A stretch of DNA of 64,000 bases from Acidobacteriota bacterium. GTDB lineage: Bacteria > Acidobacteriota > Blastocatellia > UBA7656. Position 1 is the stretch's first letter; each line of letters begins with the position of its first letter. This document shows positions 16,534 through 26,654 of this stretch, piece after piece. The position numbers and the translations under genes are program-made. Under the pieces are notes generated by a model, which made no database searches, was not told the DNA's origin, and saw only the letters and a list, made by a program, of their open reading frames with translations. Where the stretch lies: NCBI GenBank assembly GCA_016201275.1, contig JACQDB010000108.1, positions 1 through 64,000 on the forward strand, read 5' to 3'.

Positions 16534-19152
16534 TCAACGCGCCAGATAATAGACCACCTGAATGATGTGAACGGTCATCAAGGCCAGCATCAAAGAGGTG
16601 GATAAAACGTGCGGCGGCAACCACATCTTTAACAACAGGTGCATATAAATCAAGGCGTCCACGCGGCGCAAGGTTGCTGCCGCTTCGACGGCGCGCTCCA
16701 GATTGCGGCGCTCTTCTTTGGCTGCTTCGATGGCGGCCAGAAATTGCAGCCGCCTTTCGACTTTGGCAAACTCCGGCAGCCCGATCAAAAAAGTTTCGTT
16801 CGCCGGATTCGCTATGATGTTTTTCGCCAGCGGGAGTTGCGCTTCAAATCCGGCGCTCCGCAAATCATGGGTCAGCCGCGCTTCCAGCAGATAATCTCCG
16901 GCGCTTTTGTATTCGGCTTTAGCTTCGGCAATCATGTCGTCAATCTTTTCGCGTTGCAGATATTGCCGAATCAAATACGCCGAGGTGACAAAGCGCGGAA
17001 TCACGCGCTTCAACACCATCTCGCGCAAAGGCTCGGAGGGCTGGCTGACAATGGTCGCCATCTCTTTCTGCAACTCGCGCCGCCGCGCCCGCAAATCGTC
17101 AATCAATAAAGGCGAGCCTTCGATTTTGGTCAACACTCGCGGCGCTACAAAATAAATCGCTATGCCGAACAGCCCCGTCACTATCACCACATCAAAAGAC
17201 CACATCAAAGCCGTCGTCAACCAACCGCCCGAATCCGCGCCGCCATGCAATAACAACATCAACCCGGCGATCACTCCCGCATAAGTATGCACCAGCAGCC
17301 AGTAACGCAGCGGCCCTTTGCGTTTGGTATAAGTTTGTCGCCGGAACGGATAGGTCATCACCAGCGCTATGCCCAAAAGTCCAACCACCCCGGTGATCCA
17401 ACGCATATTGAGAATGCCAAAGATGCTTGCGCCCATGCCGTAGCGTTGAAATCCCAACAGCGTCGCCGCCAATAACACTACAGTGGTCAAGATTCCGGCG
17501 ATGTGCAGCATCTTTTTCGGTGGGTCGGATTTGTGTATATTGCGCCCCAACGCATGAGTTTCGTCAATCTTGAGCAAGCCTTCAATCTGGCCGATCTCTG
17601 CGAAGTATTGAATCGGCGTGATGCGCGCCAAGGCTCCCGTCGGGCAATTCTCTTCGCAACTATATTTCGCCTCCTGGCTGTCCGGCGGATTGATCGAAGT
17701 GCCGTTGCAGAGATTGCATTTGACGGCGAGCAAATCGTCGGTTGCTTCCACAGCGGCAGGCAAAGGGTCGGGTTGCAGGCGCAGCAAATCTTTGATCTTC
17801 CAGGCGAAATTTTTGGTAACGTCGCTGGCTTCGACTTTGCGCGAAATCATGGAGATGGCGTTATATGGGCATTGCGTAGCGCAATCGCCGCAACCTATGC
17901 AGGTCTTGGGTTCAATATCCACCTGCCCTTGTCCGAAGCGGCCAATCGCCCCGGTCGGACAGCCCGTCATGCATTCGGGGTCGGCGCAGTGCATACAGAC
18001 TTCCGGCGACAACACGCTTTGCACAGCGCCCAAGCGTGCCGCTTCGAGTCGGGTGACGTGAACGCCGCGCCGCGTCAACCGGGATTGCCCATGAATCTTG
18101 TGACAGGCGAGCGAACAATTGCCGCAGCGCACACATAAATCCATGTCCATCACCAACAGATTGTTGCCGTCCACCAATCCCGTAGCGATTAAATCTTCCT
18201 GCGATTCTCTGACCAGTTTGCGGGTGTCGGCTTTTTTGATGACCTTGCCGAAATTGATGCGCGAACCAAGGGCGGGCGGCGTGAAAGCGGTAGCGGCGCG
18301 TATGAATTCATCGCGCAGTTCCAACGCCTGACGCAATTTGTTGATCGAAATTTCCAAGACCTCTGCACGCGACATGAGGGTGACGGTATAAGGCCAGCGT
18401 TCATTTTTCATCAAGCCTTCGAGGCCAAAGATGAAGCCGCGTCCGAGATAATCCACGATTTGCGTTTCGAGTTCAACGGTCGCCCCTTGGCGACGTTTGA
18501 GCCAACCTTGTTTGACCACGTAGATGCGATTGACCGGATCGCCTTCACGAAACAGCGTGTGATTTTTGGCAAACACGCGAAAGGTTGAAATGCTGCTCAA
18601 CTCTTTAACGAAGTCGGCATCGAGATTGGTCAACAGGCGTATGTCTTCGAGTATGGCGTTGCGCCCGTGCTTGCGATAATTTTTATCCAGTTCTTCGCTG
18701 AACTCCGGGATTTTGCGAAGCAGACGCAGCGCCGGTCTTTGAATTTCCAGCAGCTTGGCTTTTTGATTAGCAGGCGCTTTGATGGTGGCGTTGCGCGGCA
18801 ATCCGGCCAGCACAGACATTTCACCGAACAGAGTGCCGGGTTGAAATTCCGCAACCTTGACCTGTTGACGGTTGGGCGCGTTGACATAAACTTCGGCGAT
18901 GCCATCAACCAGCATGAAAAACGTATTGCCGCCCCAATCGCCTTCAACGATGACGGCTTCGTTCGGGTCATAGGTTAATAAACGCACGTAAGGGCCGACA
19001 TTTTTGCCGCGATAGTTGCGCCCGTAAACGGTTACTTCAAGATCGAGTTCATAATCGAAATGGCCTTCGTGAGTTGAGAGCAGACTCTTCAAAGGCGGCA
19101 GCGATTGAATGGCATCCAACACTTCACGGCGACTTTTATGTTCCTTCGGCAT
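16534..19152 (-). CDS. Cyclic-nucleotide-binding x2 - four-cluster ferredoxin - cytochrome-b-like membrane fusion
   Basis: The 872-residue protein starts with two cyclic-nucleotide-binding-like domains (about residues 60-165 and 180-290; GTLFGEMSVLAGLPRNATI is the phosphate-cassette region of the first, GFIFGLEGL in the second is weaker). A ferredoxin region (about 335-515) has four cysteine sets: CVRCGNCSLAC, CMHCADPECMTGC, CIGCGDCATQC, and CNLC with later CEENC. This resembles electron-transfer beta subunits of molybdopterin oxidoreductases. About four helices then span 545-700, with histidines spaced for b-heme ligation (VHTYAGVIAGLMLLLH). A long helical cytoplasmic stretch and a final His-rich helix follow. 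The ATG after AAAGG is preferred to the TTG three codons upstream. A role in passing electrons through the membrane under cNMP control is inferred. Confidence 0.88.
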   Translation of the reverse strand: MPKEHKSRREVLDAIQSLPPLKSLLSTHEGHFDYELDLEVTVYGRNYRGKNVGPYVRLLTYDPNEAVIVEGDWGGNTFFMLVDGIAEVYVNAPNRQQVKVAEFQPGTLFGEMSVLAGLPRNATIKAPANQKAKLLEIQRPALRLLRKIPEFSEELDKNYRKHGRNAILEDIRLLTNLDADFVKELSSISTFRVFAKNHTLFREGDPVNRIYVVKQGWLKRRQGATVELETQIVDYLGRGFIFGLEGLMKNERWPYTVTLMSRAEVLEISINKLRQALELRDEFIRAATAFTPPALGSRINFGKVIKKADTRKLVRESQEDLIATGLVDGNNLLVMDMDLCVRCGNCSLACHKIHGQSRLTRRGVHVTRLEAARLGAVQSVLSPEVCMHCADPECMTGCPTGAIGRFGQGQVDIEPKTCIGCGDCATQCPYNAISMISRKVEASDVTKNFAWKIKDLLRLQPDPLPAAVEATDDLLAVKCNLCNGTSINPPDSQEAKYSCEENCPTGALARITPIQYFAEIGQIEGLLKIDETHALGRNIHKSDPPKKMLHIAGILTTVVLLAATLLGFQRYGMGASIFGILNMRWITGVVGLLGIALVMTYPFRRQTYTKRKGPLRYWLLVHTYAGVIAGLMLLLHGGADSGGWLTTALMWSFDVVIVTGLFGIAIYFVAPRVLTKIEGSPLLIDDLRARRRELQKEMATIVSQPSEPLREMVLKRVIPRFVTSAYLIRQYLQREKIDDMIAEAKAEYKSAGDYLLEARLTHDLRSAGFEAQLPLAKNIIANPANETFLIGLPEFAKVERRLQFLAAIEAAKEERRNLERAVEAAATLRRVDALIYMHLLLKMWLPPHVLSTSLMLALMTVHIIQVVYYLAR

Positions 19153-19285
19153 ACAAGACAACCTTTGCGGAAACGGAAAATTGCAATCAATTTGTCATCG
19201 GTAAAAATTAGGTCGGTTAAGCAACATACCATTGCGGTTTTCTTGTGGTCAATCGAATGCGTATGAAGCCGTCTTTATCCGCCGA

Positions 19286-20257
19286 TTAAAACGGCAGCGC
19301 ATTGGTGTGGCATTTCGAGCAGACCGATTCTTTCTTCTGTACGTGGCAAGACCAGCAGGCGGAACTGTGTTTTTGACCACGCGAAGTATTGATTTGCTGG
19401 ATGTCAACGCGCGGCTCTGCGGGTGGCTCCATCATCTTGTGGCAGCGGTCGCAGCTTGCCGCTTTCAGGTGCGAGGCGCTGTGGCGGAATTTGAAATTCA
19501 AGGCGCTGCCCATCCCCGGATTGTACTTCACCGCTTGCGTAGCGTTGATGTGACAGATGCCGCAATCGCCGAGTTTCTGTCCCGCTTGATGGGTGTGGCA
19601 TTGATAACATTGCTGGTGTTTGCCAAAGGTCGCTCGTGTGGGATTGCTTTTCACGTCGTGACAGAGGGCGCAACTGACTTGCGCTTCGTTGCCCATCTTG
19701 GCTTGATCCATGTGGGTCTTGTGCGAAAAACCTTTCAAACCGCCCTTAATGCCGAACTCTTCCTCTCGCGTCGGATAGGGCAGGAGGTTCGCTTTGAAGG
19801 TCTGGTCGGCGGTTACGGCAACCGGCGGGTCGAGGTGACAGCCGCCGCAGAACGGATTATTTTTCGTGGTTCCGGTTTCCGTCAGATTATATTTTTCTCT
19901 GTCGGTTTTATGGCAACGATTGCAGGCATCGTGATACGGCTGCCAGTATGGATGACCGGGTTGCAAAGACACCGGCGCGGCGGGATTTTTGGTATCGCGT
20001 TTGTGACATTCGCCGCAATCGGTGAGTTGTTTGTGGCCGTCGCGGAAATGGTCGTAGGTGGACTTATTTCCGGGCGCGACGAAATTCGCTTCTTTGACAA
20101 AGCCAGTGGGCGCGTTCGGTTCCGGCGTGGTGGTCGGCGGTTGTTCGGGCGCTTGGTTGAGATTTTTTTGCGAGGTTTTACAGGCAGCAATCAGCACAAG
20201 AAAAACCACTACCGCAACCACCAGTTTTATGCTTTTCGATTTGTCTCTTGTCATCAT
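19286..20257 (-). CDS. Nonaheme c-type cytochrome lipoprotein
   Basis: The product, 323 residues, begins with a lipoprotein signal (VVAVVVFLVLIAAC, cysteine about residue 25) and a Pro/Thr-rich linker. It has nine CxxCH motifs: CGECH, CNRCH, CGGCH, CALCH, CYQCH, CGICH, CDRCH, CWSCH and CSKCH. Extra histidines (GHK, GHPYW, SHKTHM, RHSASHL) can supply distal ligands, as in class III multiheme cytochromes. It would be a membrane-tethered periplasmic electron carrier. The start is the first of two adjacent ATGs just before the signal. An in-frame extension of 63 residues upstream is not credible as protein. It precedes the CNB-ferredoxin gene in the same direction. Confidence 0.9.
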   Translation of the reverse strand: MMTRDKSKSIKLVVAVVVFLVLIAACKTSQKNLNQAPEQPPTTTPEPNAPTGFVKEANFVAPGNKSTYDHFRDGHKQLTDCGECHKRDTKNPAAPVSLQPGHPYWQPYHDACNRCHKTDREKYNLTETGTTKNNPFCGGCHLDPPVAVTADQTFKANLLPYPTREEEFGIKGGLKGFSHKTHMDQAKMGNEAQVSCALCHDVKSNPTRATFGKHQQCYQCHTHQAGQKLGDCGICHINATQAVKYNPGMGSALNFKFRHSASHLKAASCDRCHKMMEPPAEPRVDIQQINTSRGQKHSSACWSCHVQKKESVCSKCHTNALPF

Positions 20258-20330
20258 CACTGTTGCCTGTTGGTTCAAGTTTGGCGTACCGAAAATATTC
20301 GCAATCGTAATCGTCCGCCCGATGTTCTGT

Positions 20331-20449
20331 GAAAAAATAATCCCGCAATCCGCATCCTGCGCCCCGCCTAGGCGCAAGACAGAAGCCTCGAACGAAATTC
20401 CAGTGACTTTACCGCTGGCTAATCTCCCTGCGCGCCTCCGGCGCAAAGG
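20331..20449. repeat. Two repeat fragments side by side
   Basis: TGAAAAAATAATC at 20331-20343, then CGCATCCTGCGC, matches one end of the element at 34486-34602. Immediately after, 20399-20449 (CCAGTGACTT...GGCTAATCTCCCTGCGCGCC) matches the right arm of the 9301-9483 element. Together with the MITE at 20477-20578 they fill the 359-base gap between two cytochrome genes. This suggests repeated insertion in the same spot. No gene or clear promoter was seen in the gap. Confidence 0.6.
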
Positions 20450-20476
20450 TTATCGGATTATTGCATCAATGATCAT

Positions 20477-20578
20477 TATAGCGAATTTCATTTGCCCACG
20501 ACCTACGACACCTTGTTGAGTCGCACGGCGGTCACAGACCGCCTCTCAACCAATCGCACACCTCTGCAAGCCGCTATA
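20477..20578. mobile_element. TA-flanked MITE-like element, copy 3 (diverged)
   Basis: It begins TATAGCGA and ends CCGCTATA. The centre carries TTGAGTCGCACGGCGGTC and GACCGCCTCTCAA, matching the stem of the copies at 12896 and 52646. It lies in the redox cluster, between the octaheme and nonaheme genes, where it could affect readthrough. Confidence 0.6.
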
Positions 20579-20616
20579 AGGCGATATGCCAAACTTTTTT
20601 CTGCTTCAATTCACGC

Positions 20617-21573
20617 TTAATTTCTTCGGCTGCTGTTGCGAATCTCCTGCAAGGTATTCGCCGCCAGCGGGTCGGGCAATCCCAGTTTGCCGTTGTGACA
20701 GAGATTGCAGGTCATCTCTTCGGGCAATTTGATGTCGCTTAATTTTTTGGCCGCGTCCACCGTCTTGTGACACTCGGCGCACAGATAATCGCCGGGCTTG
20801 ACGCGGTATTCGACTTTCTTCACAGAGCGCGTGTCGTTATAGGTTTCATGGTCTTCGTGATGAAAGGTCTTGACGATGCCGTACAGATGCGGCGCTTTCG
20901 CGCCCTGCAAATCGTGACACTGGGCGCAGTCATTCATATAAGGAAAATCTTGGCGCGGCGCAGCAGGTTTTTCGCCGTGACATTGAAAACAGGTCGAATG
21001 GCCTTTTTCAATGACCATCTCCATGTCGTCCGTCCGCCGTGTGGCGATGCGTTGATGACAATCGTCGCAGCGCGGTGATGCGCCCACCGCGACTTTGAAT
21101 TTTGATTCCGGCGAACGCACAAACATCACATCGGCAGGCACCGGCTTGCGATGCGACGGGTGCGAAAAGTCTATGCCGAAATCGCTGGTCAATTGCCGGG
21201 TCTTGGTGACGAAATCGAGCATATAGGTCTGGGCTTTTGACACCGGCAATTTGGAATGGCAGATGGCGCAATTCTTTGTCGGTTTGAACAACGCTTCAAC
21301 GGCAAGGTTATGACAAGAGATGCAGGCGGCGTGACCGGGAAACTTGGTGACGTTGGGTTGGTCAACCGTGACTTTGTGACAGGTCGAACACTTCACCGTG
21401 CGATGTTTTTTCGAGGCGTGATCGAAACTCGCATTAGCCGGGTCGCCCTTAAAATCTTTTGCCATCAAAACCACTTCATCATCGGCGCGAGTCGGCAATG
21501 CGCCCAGGCAAGCGCCCAGCGCCATCACGCAAGCCAAAGCCAAAATTAGTTTTTTGATTTTTGCTGTCGCCAA
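20617..21573 (-). CDS. Octaheme c-type cytochrome
   Basis: The 318-residue periplasmic protein has a signal peptide (KKLILALACVMALGAC, then ALPTRADD). Eight CxxCH motifs are visible: CSTCH, CISCH, CAICH, CDDCH, CFQCH, CAQCH, CAECH and CNLCH. Paired histidines (DHASKKH, SHPSHR, HHEDHE) suit bis-histidine heme ligation. The start is a TTG five bases after a GGAGG. The ATG seven codons upstream (21594) is the alternative and would lengthen the signal's charged end. The lipobox-like LGAC could make it a lipoprotein. It sits between the tetraheme and nonaheme genes in the same direction. Confidence 0.88.
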   Translation of the reverse strand: MATAKIKKLILALACVMALGACLGALPTRADDEVVLMAKDFKGDPANASFDHASKKHRTVKCSTCHKVTVDQPNVTKFPGHAACISCHNLAVEALFKPTKNCAICHSKLPVSKAQTYMLDFVTKTRQLTSDFGIDFSHPSHRKPVPADVMFVRSPESKFKVAVGASPRCDDCHQRIATRRTDDMEMVIEKGHSTCFQCHGEKPAAPRQDFPYMNDCAQCHDLQGAKAPHLYGIVKTFHHEDHETYNDTRSVKKVEYRVKPGDYLCAECHKTVDAAKKLSDIKLPEEMTCNLCHNGKLGLPDPLAANTLQEIRNSSRRN

Positions 21574-21629
21574 CTCATCCTCCGAAACTTTCATAGGTGC
21601 GAAATCGCCAATAAAACCTGGCTTTTTTG

Positions 21630-22103
21630 TTACTCTGCCTTGTGACAACCGCCGCAGGTCGTCGGCCCTTTCTTGGATACGTTCATCGTGTAGTTTGCCC
21701 GATGACAGCCTATGCACATATCGTGATAAGCGCGTTCGGCATAGACTTCATCGAAATCCCGATTCTTCGGATTTTTCTCGTTCGCCTCGCCCTTGTGACA
21801 GGCGATGCACTTCCACAACTGCGGAATGCCGCGCTGGCTTTCGGTGTGGTGACAACCGGCGCAGGCGGCGTTCGGCTTGGCTTTCACTCGATAAACAAAT
21901 TGCGGATCGGGATTGATTAACGCCTCGTGTCCCTTGTGGCTGAAATAGACGATGCCGCGATAGCCTTTGGTGTCGAGCGTGATTACCTTGTCCTGCGGCG
22001 GCGTGGTTTGACTCACTGGCAAAGCGAACGCCACGACCCGCAAGGCCGCAGGCGTCAGTAACGCACCGAGGAACATCAGTAAAATTGCCAGCTTTAATCT
22101 CAT
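21630..22103 (-). CDS. Tetraheme cytochrome c3-type protein
   Basis: The 157-residue protein starts MRLKLAILLMFLGALLTP, a signal peptide or anchor. It has four heme motifs, CAGCHH, CIACH, CIGCH and CGGCH. The core, from GIVYFSHKGHEALINP to the third heme, closely parallels the N-terminal domain of the cytochrome/beta-barrel fusion at 26890-29229 (GLVVFDHKKHEALLNP...CIGCHH). The two are paralogues, and this could be the soluble or membrane-tethered partner of the barrel protein. The ATG was chosen because it immediately precedes the signal; a weak GAGAA lies upstream. Confidence 0.9.
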   Translation of the reverse strand: MRLKLAILLMFLGALLTPAALRVVAFALPVSQTTPPQDKVITLDTKGYRGIVYFSHKGHEALINPDPQFVYRVKAKPNAACAGCHHTESQRGIPQLWKCIACHKGEANEKNPKNRDFDEVYAERAYHDMCIGCHRANYTMNVSKKGPTTCGGCHKAE

Positions 22104-22104
22104 G

Positions 22105-22389
22105 TCAAATTCTCTGTCGGATAAATGGCTCAATCAACTCATCAGGTATGCGATTGCGCTCAATATGCGCGTTGATTTCCTCCTGATGATCACTGTAATA
22201 GCTCAACGCTTCAAAAACCTGCGCCAGACTGAGATGCGGCATACGACTGGGAATCTCTTCGGCTGCAACGCCTCGTCTCCAAGTCTCAACGATTGCCCGC
22301 ACCGGCGTGCGCGTCCCTTCAATAATCGGTTCACCGCTGAGGATCGTATCATCGGTTACGATATAACGATATTGTGTACCTACAGCCAT
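22105..22389 (-). CDS. DUF433 family small protein (antitoxin-like)
   Basis: The 94-residue protein contains the DUF433 pattern: GEPIIEGTRTPVRAIVE, then a short helix-turn-helix-like region with LSLAQVFEALSYYSDH. DUF433 proteins are often antitoxins paired with PIN-type toxins, but no PIN gene is adjacent. It ends one base before the tetraheme cytochrome start, so it is probably co-transcribed with the cytochromes. Why it sits there is unclear. It could regulate the cluster or be a stray module. Confidence 0.8.
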   Translation of the reverse strand: MAVGTQYRYIVTDDTILSGEPIIEGTRTPVRAIVETWRRGVAAEEIPSRMPHLSLAQVFEALSYYSDHQEEINAHIERNRIPDELIEPFIRQRI

Positions 22390-22406
22390 ACAGGATTCTC
22401 CTGCGC

Positions 22407-25400
22407 CTATTTTCGCAGTCTCGAAAACCTGAAGACAACCGCGCCGAACAAAGTTGCAAAGATCAGCACATCGGCTAGGCGATGATTTCGGGGCTGCTTC
22501 ATGGTCGCCTGTTCGTTGTCCGGCTTTGTCGGTTCCGCGTCCTTTTTCTCTTCGCCTGCTTCGCCTTTCGTTGCCTCCGCGCCTTTCTTTTTCATGGTTT
22601 CATCGGCGGCGCTGGGCTGTGCGGGCGTGCCGTAAAAACGGCGAATATCTTTGTTCATCTTGGTGTTGCCGTCTTTGATTTCCGGTACGCGGAACATCTG
22701 CCCGCCGAGGGTGTACATTTTGAGCAGCTCTTCAAAGTTCAGAGGTCTGGCTCCACGTCGTCCGAAGACCGCCAGTTGATAGCCGTTTTCGTCAACCGCA
22801 CGGTCGCGGTCAACGCCTTCGGAAATCGCCAGCGCTTCGCCTTTGAAACGATGCGACGCAATCAAACGTGGCGTCGGTTTCGGACTGAATCCATAATGCC
22901 CCGGCGTCTCTTCGGGAGAGATCAACTGCACCACTTGAAGTCCGCGTTTGCCTCCAGCTATGTAAGCGAACAAACTCACATTGGTCGCACCAACTTTGAC
23001 ATCGTGAGCATCGTCAATTTCGCCACCAGCGGTGAAGAGTTCTTCCAGGCGCGGCTGTTCAGGATTTTCAATATCCACAATCGCCAGCCCTTGTTTACCC
23101 GCCGCTACATAAGCATACGTCCGCACCAGATAAACTTTGTGCGCGTCATTCAACGGCACCACAGCGCGACTCACAGGCTTTGCGGCATCGGGGTTGGTCA
23201 CATCAATTACCTTCAAGCCTTCGGCATCGCACACAAACGCATAGCGGAATTGAATCTGCACATCGCGGGGCGCTTTGAGGAACGGCGCACCAAATTCCCC
23301 CGCCAGTTTCGGATGCAAGGGGTCGCTGATGTTGACGATGACCAAGCCTCTGTCGCAAGTGATATAAGCGTGCGTACCGGCGACGGTGATGTTGCTTGCG
23401 CCTTTCAAAATGTTGTTGGGATTCCACGCCAGAGCGCGCTCGATGAAATTATTATTCGGGTTGCCATCCAACAACGACGCGACGCCGATATTATTTTTAC
23501 CACCGGCTTTGGTATTGCCAATGACGACTAAACCTTCTTCGCTGTCCGTGCCGTAGAGGAAGCCATACAGCAGAGGGATTTTCTGATTGTCATCGCGGTA
23601 CAACGCCTCTTCGTTTTCGGGGCGATGATTGCGCGTCGGGTCAACCGCTAAAGTCGAAGGCGAAGCAATCGCCGTAGCGTTTTTCGACTTCACATAAAAC
23701 TTCTGACCGAGCGGCGAAAACGGCGCGGTCGTCACGCGCTCCGAAAAACCTTTCTGATCAATATTCGCCACATCGAAAAACTTGAACCCCGCCTTGCCGC
23801 AAGCCGCATACAAATATTCGCCCCTGAGTTGCAGGCTGGTAATATCAGAGCCGCCACCGACAAACGGTTTGAAATTCGTAGAGACATCATTGCCCGGATG
23901 CTCATACATTTCATGCAGTTCTTTGTGATGCTCCTGATGTTGCTTGTACTCTTCCGGGTATGCAATCTTGTGCAGATAGCTGCCGATGACCGCTTGCGGT
24001 TCGCTGCGTTCGGTGACGACGACCCCGGCGAAGCCTTCTTTGCCAAGTCCTACATAACAGAATCTGCCGATGAAGTTATAAAAATTCGTCCCCTGCATAT
24101 AGGTCATCGCCAAGTAAGCATTGTTGTCGTTGTTTTCCGACAGGTGGCAATCGTCACAACCGCGTGTCTCTTTGGTGCGAACCGTGTGCGGGAAGTGCGA
24201 ACTGAACGCTTGGCCGCTGTAGCCTTCTTCGGAGACCGTCTGCTGTTGCGAATAAATCCACTCGCGCAGAGCGTTTTGCGAACTGACATAGACGGCGCAG
24301 GCTGAACGCACGGGCGCAAAGCGATGGCCGGTCACCGTGCCATCTTTGCCCAGCAGAAATACATCATCGCGCAAGGTCTGGAAGTTGTACGAAGTCCAGT
24401 TGCGTAGCGAGTCTTCACCTTCGTTGTGCAGCATAGGCCGTTTTTCATTGGCTTCCATCTTCAAATGACAGCCGAAACAACTGGGCGTCCACGAAGTGTG
24501 ACAGGCAAAACAAGTCATCTTGCTATTGGCGTGCGCCAGTTTGCTGTCATCATTGGTTGCCGCGCCCCAAGTCTTGCCATCGTTTAGAATGGTCTTGGCC
24601 AGCGCCGCTTTTTCGTTGTAGTCCGGGCTTGCCGGATTGATGATGTCGGCGACCTGTTTGACTTTCCATTCCATCGGCTTGCCGTCTTTATCCATAGAGA
24701 CAGCGGCGCGTTGATAAAGTTCGCCATTCTTTTTGAAGAAGCGATCTTTGCGCGATGGCAGATTGCGATAATCGGTCATGCGGTTGCCGCCTGCTGCAGC
24801 CGAAGTCCTGGCGTCTTTTGAAGTCGGGTCGGCGCGTTCGGTGATCGTGCCGTGACAGTCTTTGCAATCAATCTCTATGGCGTTGCGAACCTCGCCGTAC
24901 AACTTACCGTTGCCGTGATTGTCCTGTTTGAAATGGCAATCCACGCAGTGCATACCTTTTTCCAGATGTATATCTTTCAAATGCACCGGTACGCCTTTGC
25001 GCGCTTCAGGATTTTCGGTGTCCTCTTTGATAGCGCGTTGCAGAGCTTCGTTGGTGACGTTGGAAATGACATTGCCGTCAACATCCAGGAGGTTGCCTTT
25101 GCGGTCTTTCTTAAAGGCCGAGCGGAAAATCCAGCCGTGACCGGCGAAGTCGGCAAACTGCGTGTGCTTGAGCGTAGGGTTTATGTCTTTGCCTAGGGTC
25201 TGTAAAAATTTCGGGTCAGCCCACTTGCCGCGCAAGGCCGATTCTTCGGGATTGCGCTTTAAAATATCGGCCTCTTCTTCAGCGCTGCGTTTCTTCGGGT
25301 CATACATCTTGTCGCCGTCGGTTTCCAAATCCCACCACATATAACCGAAGTAGGAATTCAACACATTGGTGCCGGGGTGCATATGACAGACGACGCAATT

Positions 25401-26612
25401 GCTGGACGGAATCGCCCGCGTGAATTGATGTTTTACGGGATGCCCCGCTTCGTTTTTGGCTATGGTCGGGTCGGCGCTTTGACTCAAACCCGTGTGACCA
25501 TATTTCGCATACGGCCCCGCGTGATACGGGTCGCTGTCGTTGGCATAGACGACGTGACAGGCAGTGCAGCCGCTCGAACGATAATCGCCGGGGTGGTCGT
25601 TAGTGCCGTAAAGCGACAGCATAGGATCAAGCAGGCGGGTCTTCTGCAAACCCAGAAACACCGGGTCGGTTCGCAGCAGTGTGCCAAAGCCGCGTTGACT
25701 TAAAAGATTTTGCGTAGGCTTGCCCGGCACCTCTTCAAGCAAAGGGTTGCCGATCTCTGCGGCTTTGCGTCCGCCGCGTTCAAAGGTGCGAAGCGTGTTG
25801 CCCATGTGGGTGATTTCCCAACGCGGCAAGGGGTCCAGAAAAGACAGCACGCCTTTCTCTTTCATCTCTTTTTCGGTCGGCTGCGGATAGGTCAGCAGGC
25901 GTTGCGGCAGACCTTCCGAGCTAAAGCTTTCGCCGAAGCGATAATTTTTCAGTGGGAACGAACCGTTGTTATAGAGCGCCGCGCCCCACAACATCGCGCC
26001 GGTCGTCATCATGCTTTTTTGCACGTTGTGAACATCGCCGACGTGACAGCCCGAAGTGCCGCAACTCAAATTCGCGACGCGCAAATCGCCGGGGTTGACG
26101 AAGCGTATAAATTCGGCGCTCTCTTTTACGGTGAGCATATAGGGTCGTTCGGGATTGGCGGCGGTCTTCCAGAATTCCGGGTAGCGCGGTTGAATGTGGC
26201 CTTTTTTCTTGGCCTCTTCGTAAGGTGCAGAGCCGGGTGTTGCGCCCTGTGGTCGTCTAGCGTCGGCATTGCCGCCGTGACAATCAATGCAGCCGATGGT
26301 AATCGAGCCGTTGTGCATATCCTCTATGCCTTGGTGGCAATCGTTGCAACCAGCGCTGCGACGTTCGGCTTCTTCGGGAGACATATTGAACAACGGCAAA
26401 GTTTTTTGTGTCGCGGTTGCAGGCGCTTCGGCGGGTGCATTAGCCGCAGGTGAAGCTGCATCATCGTGCCGCGTTTCCGCAGAAGGGGTCGCAGCAGCGC
26501 GCCTGGTTGAATCGGCGGTCGCTTTGGAATCGGCAAAGCCCATCAGGAAGTAGAGGCAGATCACAAAAGCAATGACCGATAATTTCAGCGCGTTGTTTGA
26601 TGATGCTTTCAT
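22407..26612 (-). CDS. Giant multiheme cytochrome (ten heme sites) with C-terminal LVIVD beta-propeller
   Basis: The 1401-residue protein has an N-terminal signal or anchor ([19 protein letters not shown]) and a low-complexity Ala/Pro linker. Heme sites lie between about residues 87 and 820. Nine are CxxCH (CNDCH, CIDCH, CTACH, CVVCH, CVDCH, CKDCH, CFACH, CFGCH, CDDCH), and there is one longer CGTSGCH (CX4CH). From about 915 to 1255 come LVIVD-type repeats ([44 protein letters not shown]) that should form a beta-propeller. A Lys/Glu-rich stretch and a final hydrophobic helix ([13 protein letters not shown]) close the protein. It is probably a membrane-anchored periplasmic or surface redox enzyme or conduit. 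No substrate can be named. No clear ribosome-binding site was seen; a GTG four codons upstream is an alternative start. Confidence 0.88.
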   Translation of the reverse strand: MKASSNNALKLSVIAFVICLYFLMGFADSKATADSTRRAAATPSAETRHDDAASPAANAPAEAPATATQKTLPLFNMSPEEAERRSAGCNDCHQGIEDMHNGSITIGCIDCHGGNADARRPQGATPGSAPYEEAKKKGHIQPRYPEFWKTAANPERPYMLTVKESAEFIRFVNPGDLRVANLSCGTSGCHVGDVHNVQKSMMTTGAMLWGAALYNNGSFPLKNYRFGESFSSEGLPQRLLTYPQPTEKEMKEKGVLSFLDPLPRWEITHMGNTLRTFERGGRKAAEIGNPLLEEVPGKPTQNLLSQRGFGTLLRTDPVFLGLQKTRLLDPMLSLYGTNDHPGDYRSSGCTACHVVYANDSDPYHAGPYAKYGHTGLSQSADPTIAKNEAGHPVKHQFTRAIPSSNCVVCHMHPGTNVLNSYFGYMWWDLETDGDKMYDPKKRSAEEEADILKRNPEESALRGKWADPKFLQTLGKDINPTLKHTQFADFAGHGWIFRSAFKKDRKGNLLDVDGNVISNVTNEALQRAIKEDTENPEARKGVPVHLKDIHLEKGMHCVDCHFKQDNHGNGKLYGEVRNAIEIDCKDCHGTITERADPTSKDARTSAAAGGNRMTDYRNLPSRKDRFFKKNGELYQRAAVSMDKDGKPMEWKVKQVADIINPASPDYNEKAALAKTILNDGKTWGAATNDDSKLAHANSKMTCFACHTSWTPSCFGCHLKMEANEKRPMLHNEGEDSLRNWTSYNFQTLRDDVFLLGKDGTVTGHRFAPVRSACAVYVSSQNALREWIYSQQQTVSEEGYSGQAFSSHFPHTVRTKETRGCDDCHLSENNDNNAYLAMTYMQGTNFYNFIGRFCYVGLGKEGFAGVVVTERSEPQAVIGSYLHKIAYPEEYKQHQEHHKELHEMYEHPGNDVSTNFKPFVGGGSDITSLQLRGEYLYAACGKAGFKFFDVANIDQKGFSERVTTAPFSPLGQKFYVKSKNATAIASPSTLAVDPTRNHRPENEEALYRDDNQKIPLLYGFLYGTDSEEGLVVIGNTKAGGKNNIGVASLLDGNPNNNFIERALAWNPNNILKGASNITVAGTHAYITCDRGLVIVNISDPLHPKLAGEFGAPFLKAPRDVQIQFRYAFVCDAEGLKVIDVTNPDAAKPVSRAVVPLNDAHKVYLVRTYAYVAAGKQGLAIVDIENPEQPRLEELFTAGGEIDDAHDVKVGATNVSLFAYIAGGKRGLQVVQLISPEETPGHYGFSPKPTPRLIASHRFKGEALAISEGVDRDRAVDENGYQLAVFGRRGARPLNFEELLKMYTLGGQMFRVPEIKDGNTKMNKDIRRFYGTPAQPSAADETMKKKGAEATKGEAGEEKKDAEPTKPDNEQATMKQPRNHRLADVLIFATLFGAVVFRFSRLRK

Positions 26613-26654
26613 ATTCGCAAACACTTTGAGAGGAGGGCAGCGGTTGCCGCAGGC

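Noticed and set aside
19232-20332. Long plus-strand open frame of 366 residues
   Set aside because: It is antisense to the nonaheme cytochrome gene and consists of its mirrored codons.
22482-23531. Plus-strand open frame of 349 residues
   Set aside because: It is antisense to the propeller part of the giant cytochrome gene, with no start signal or family.
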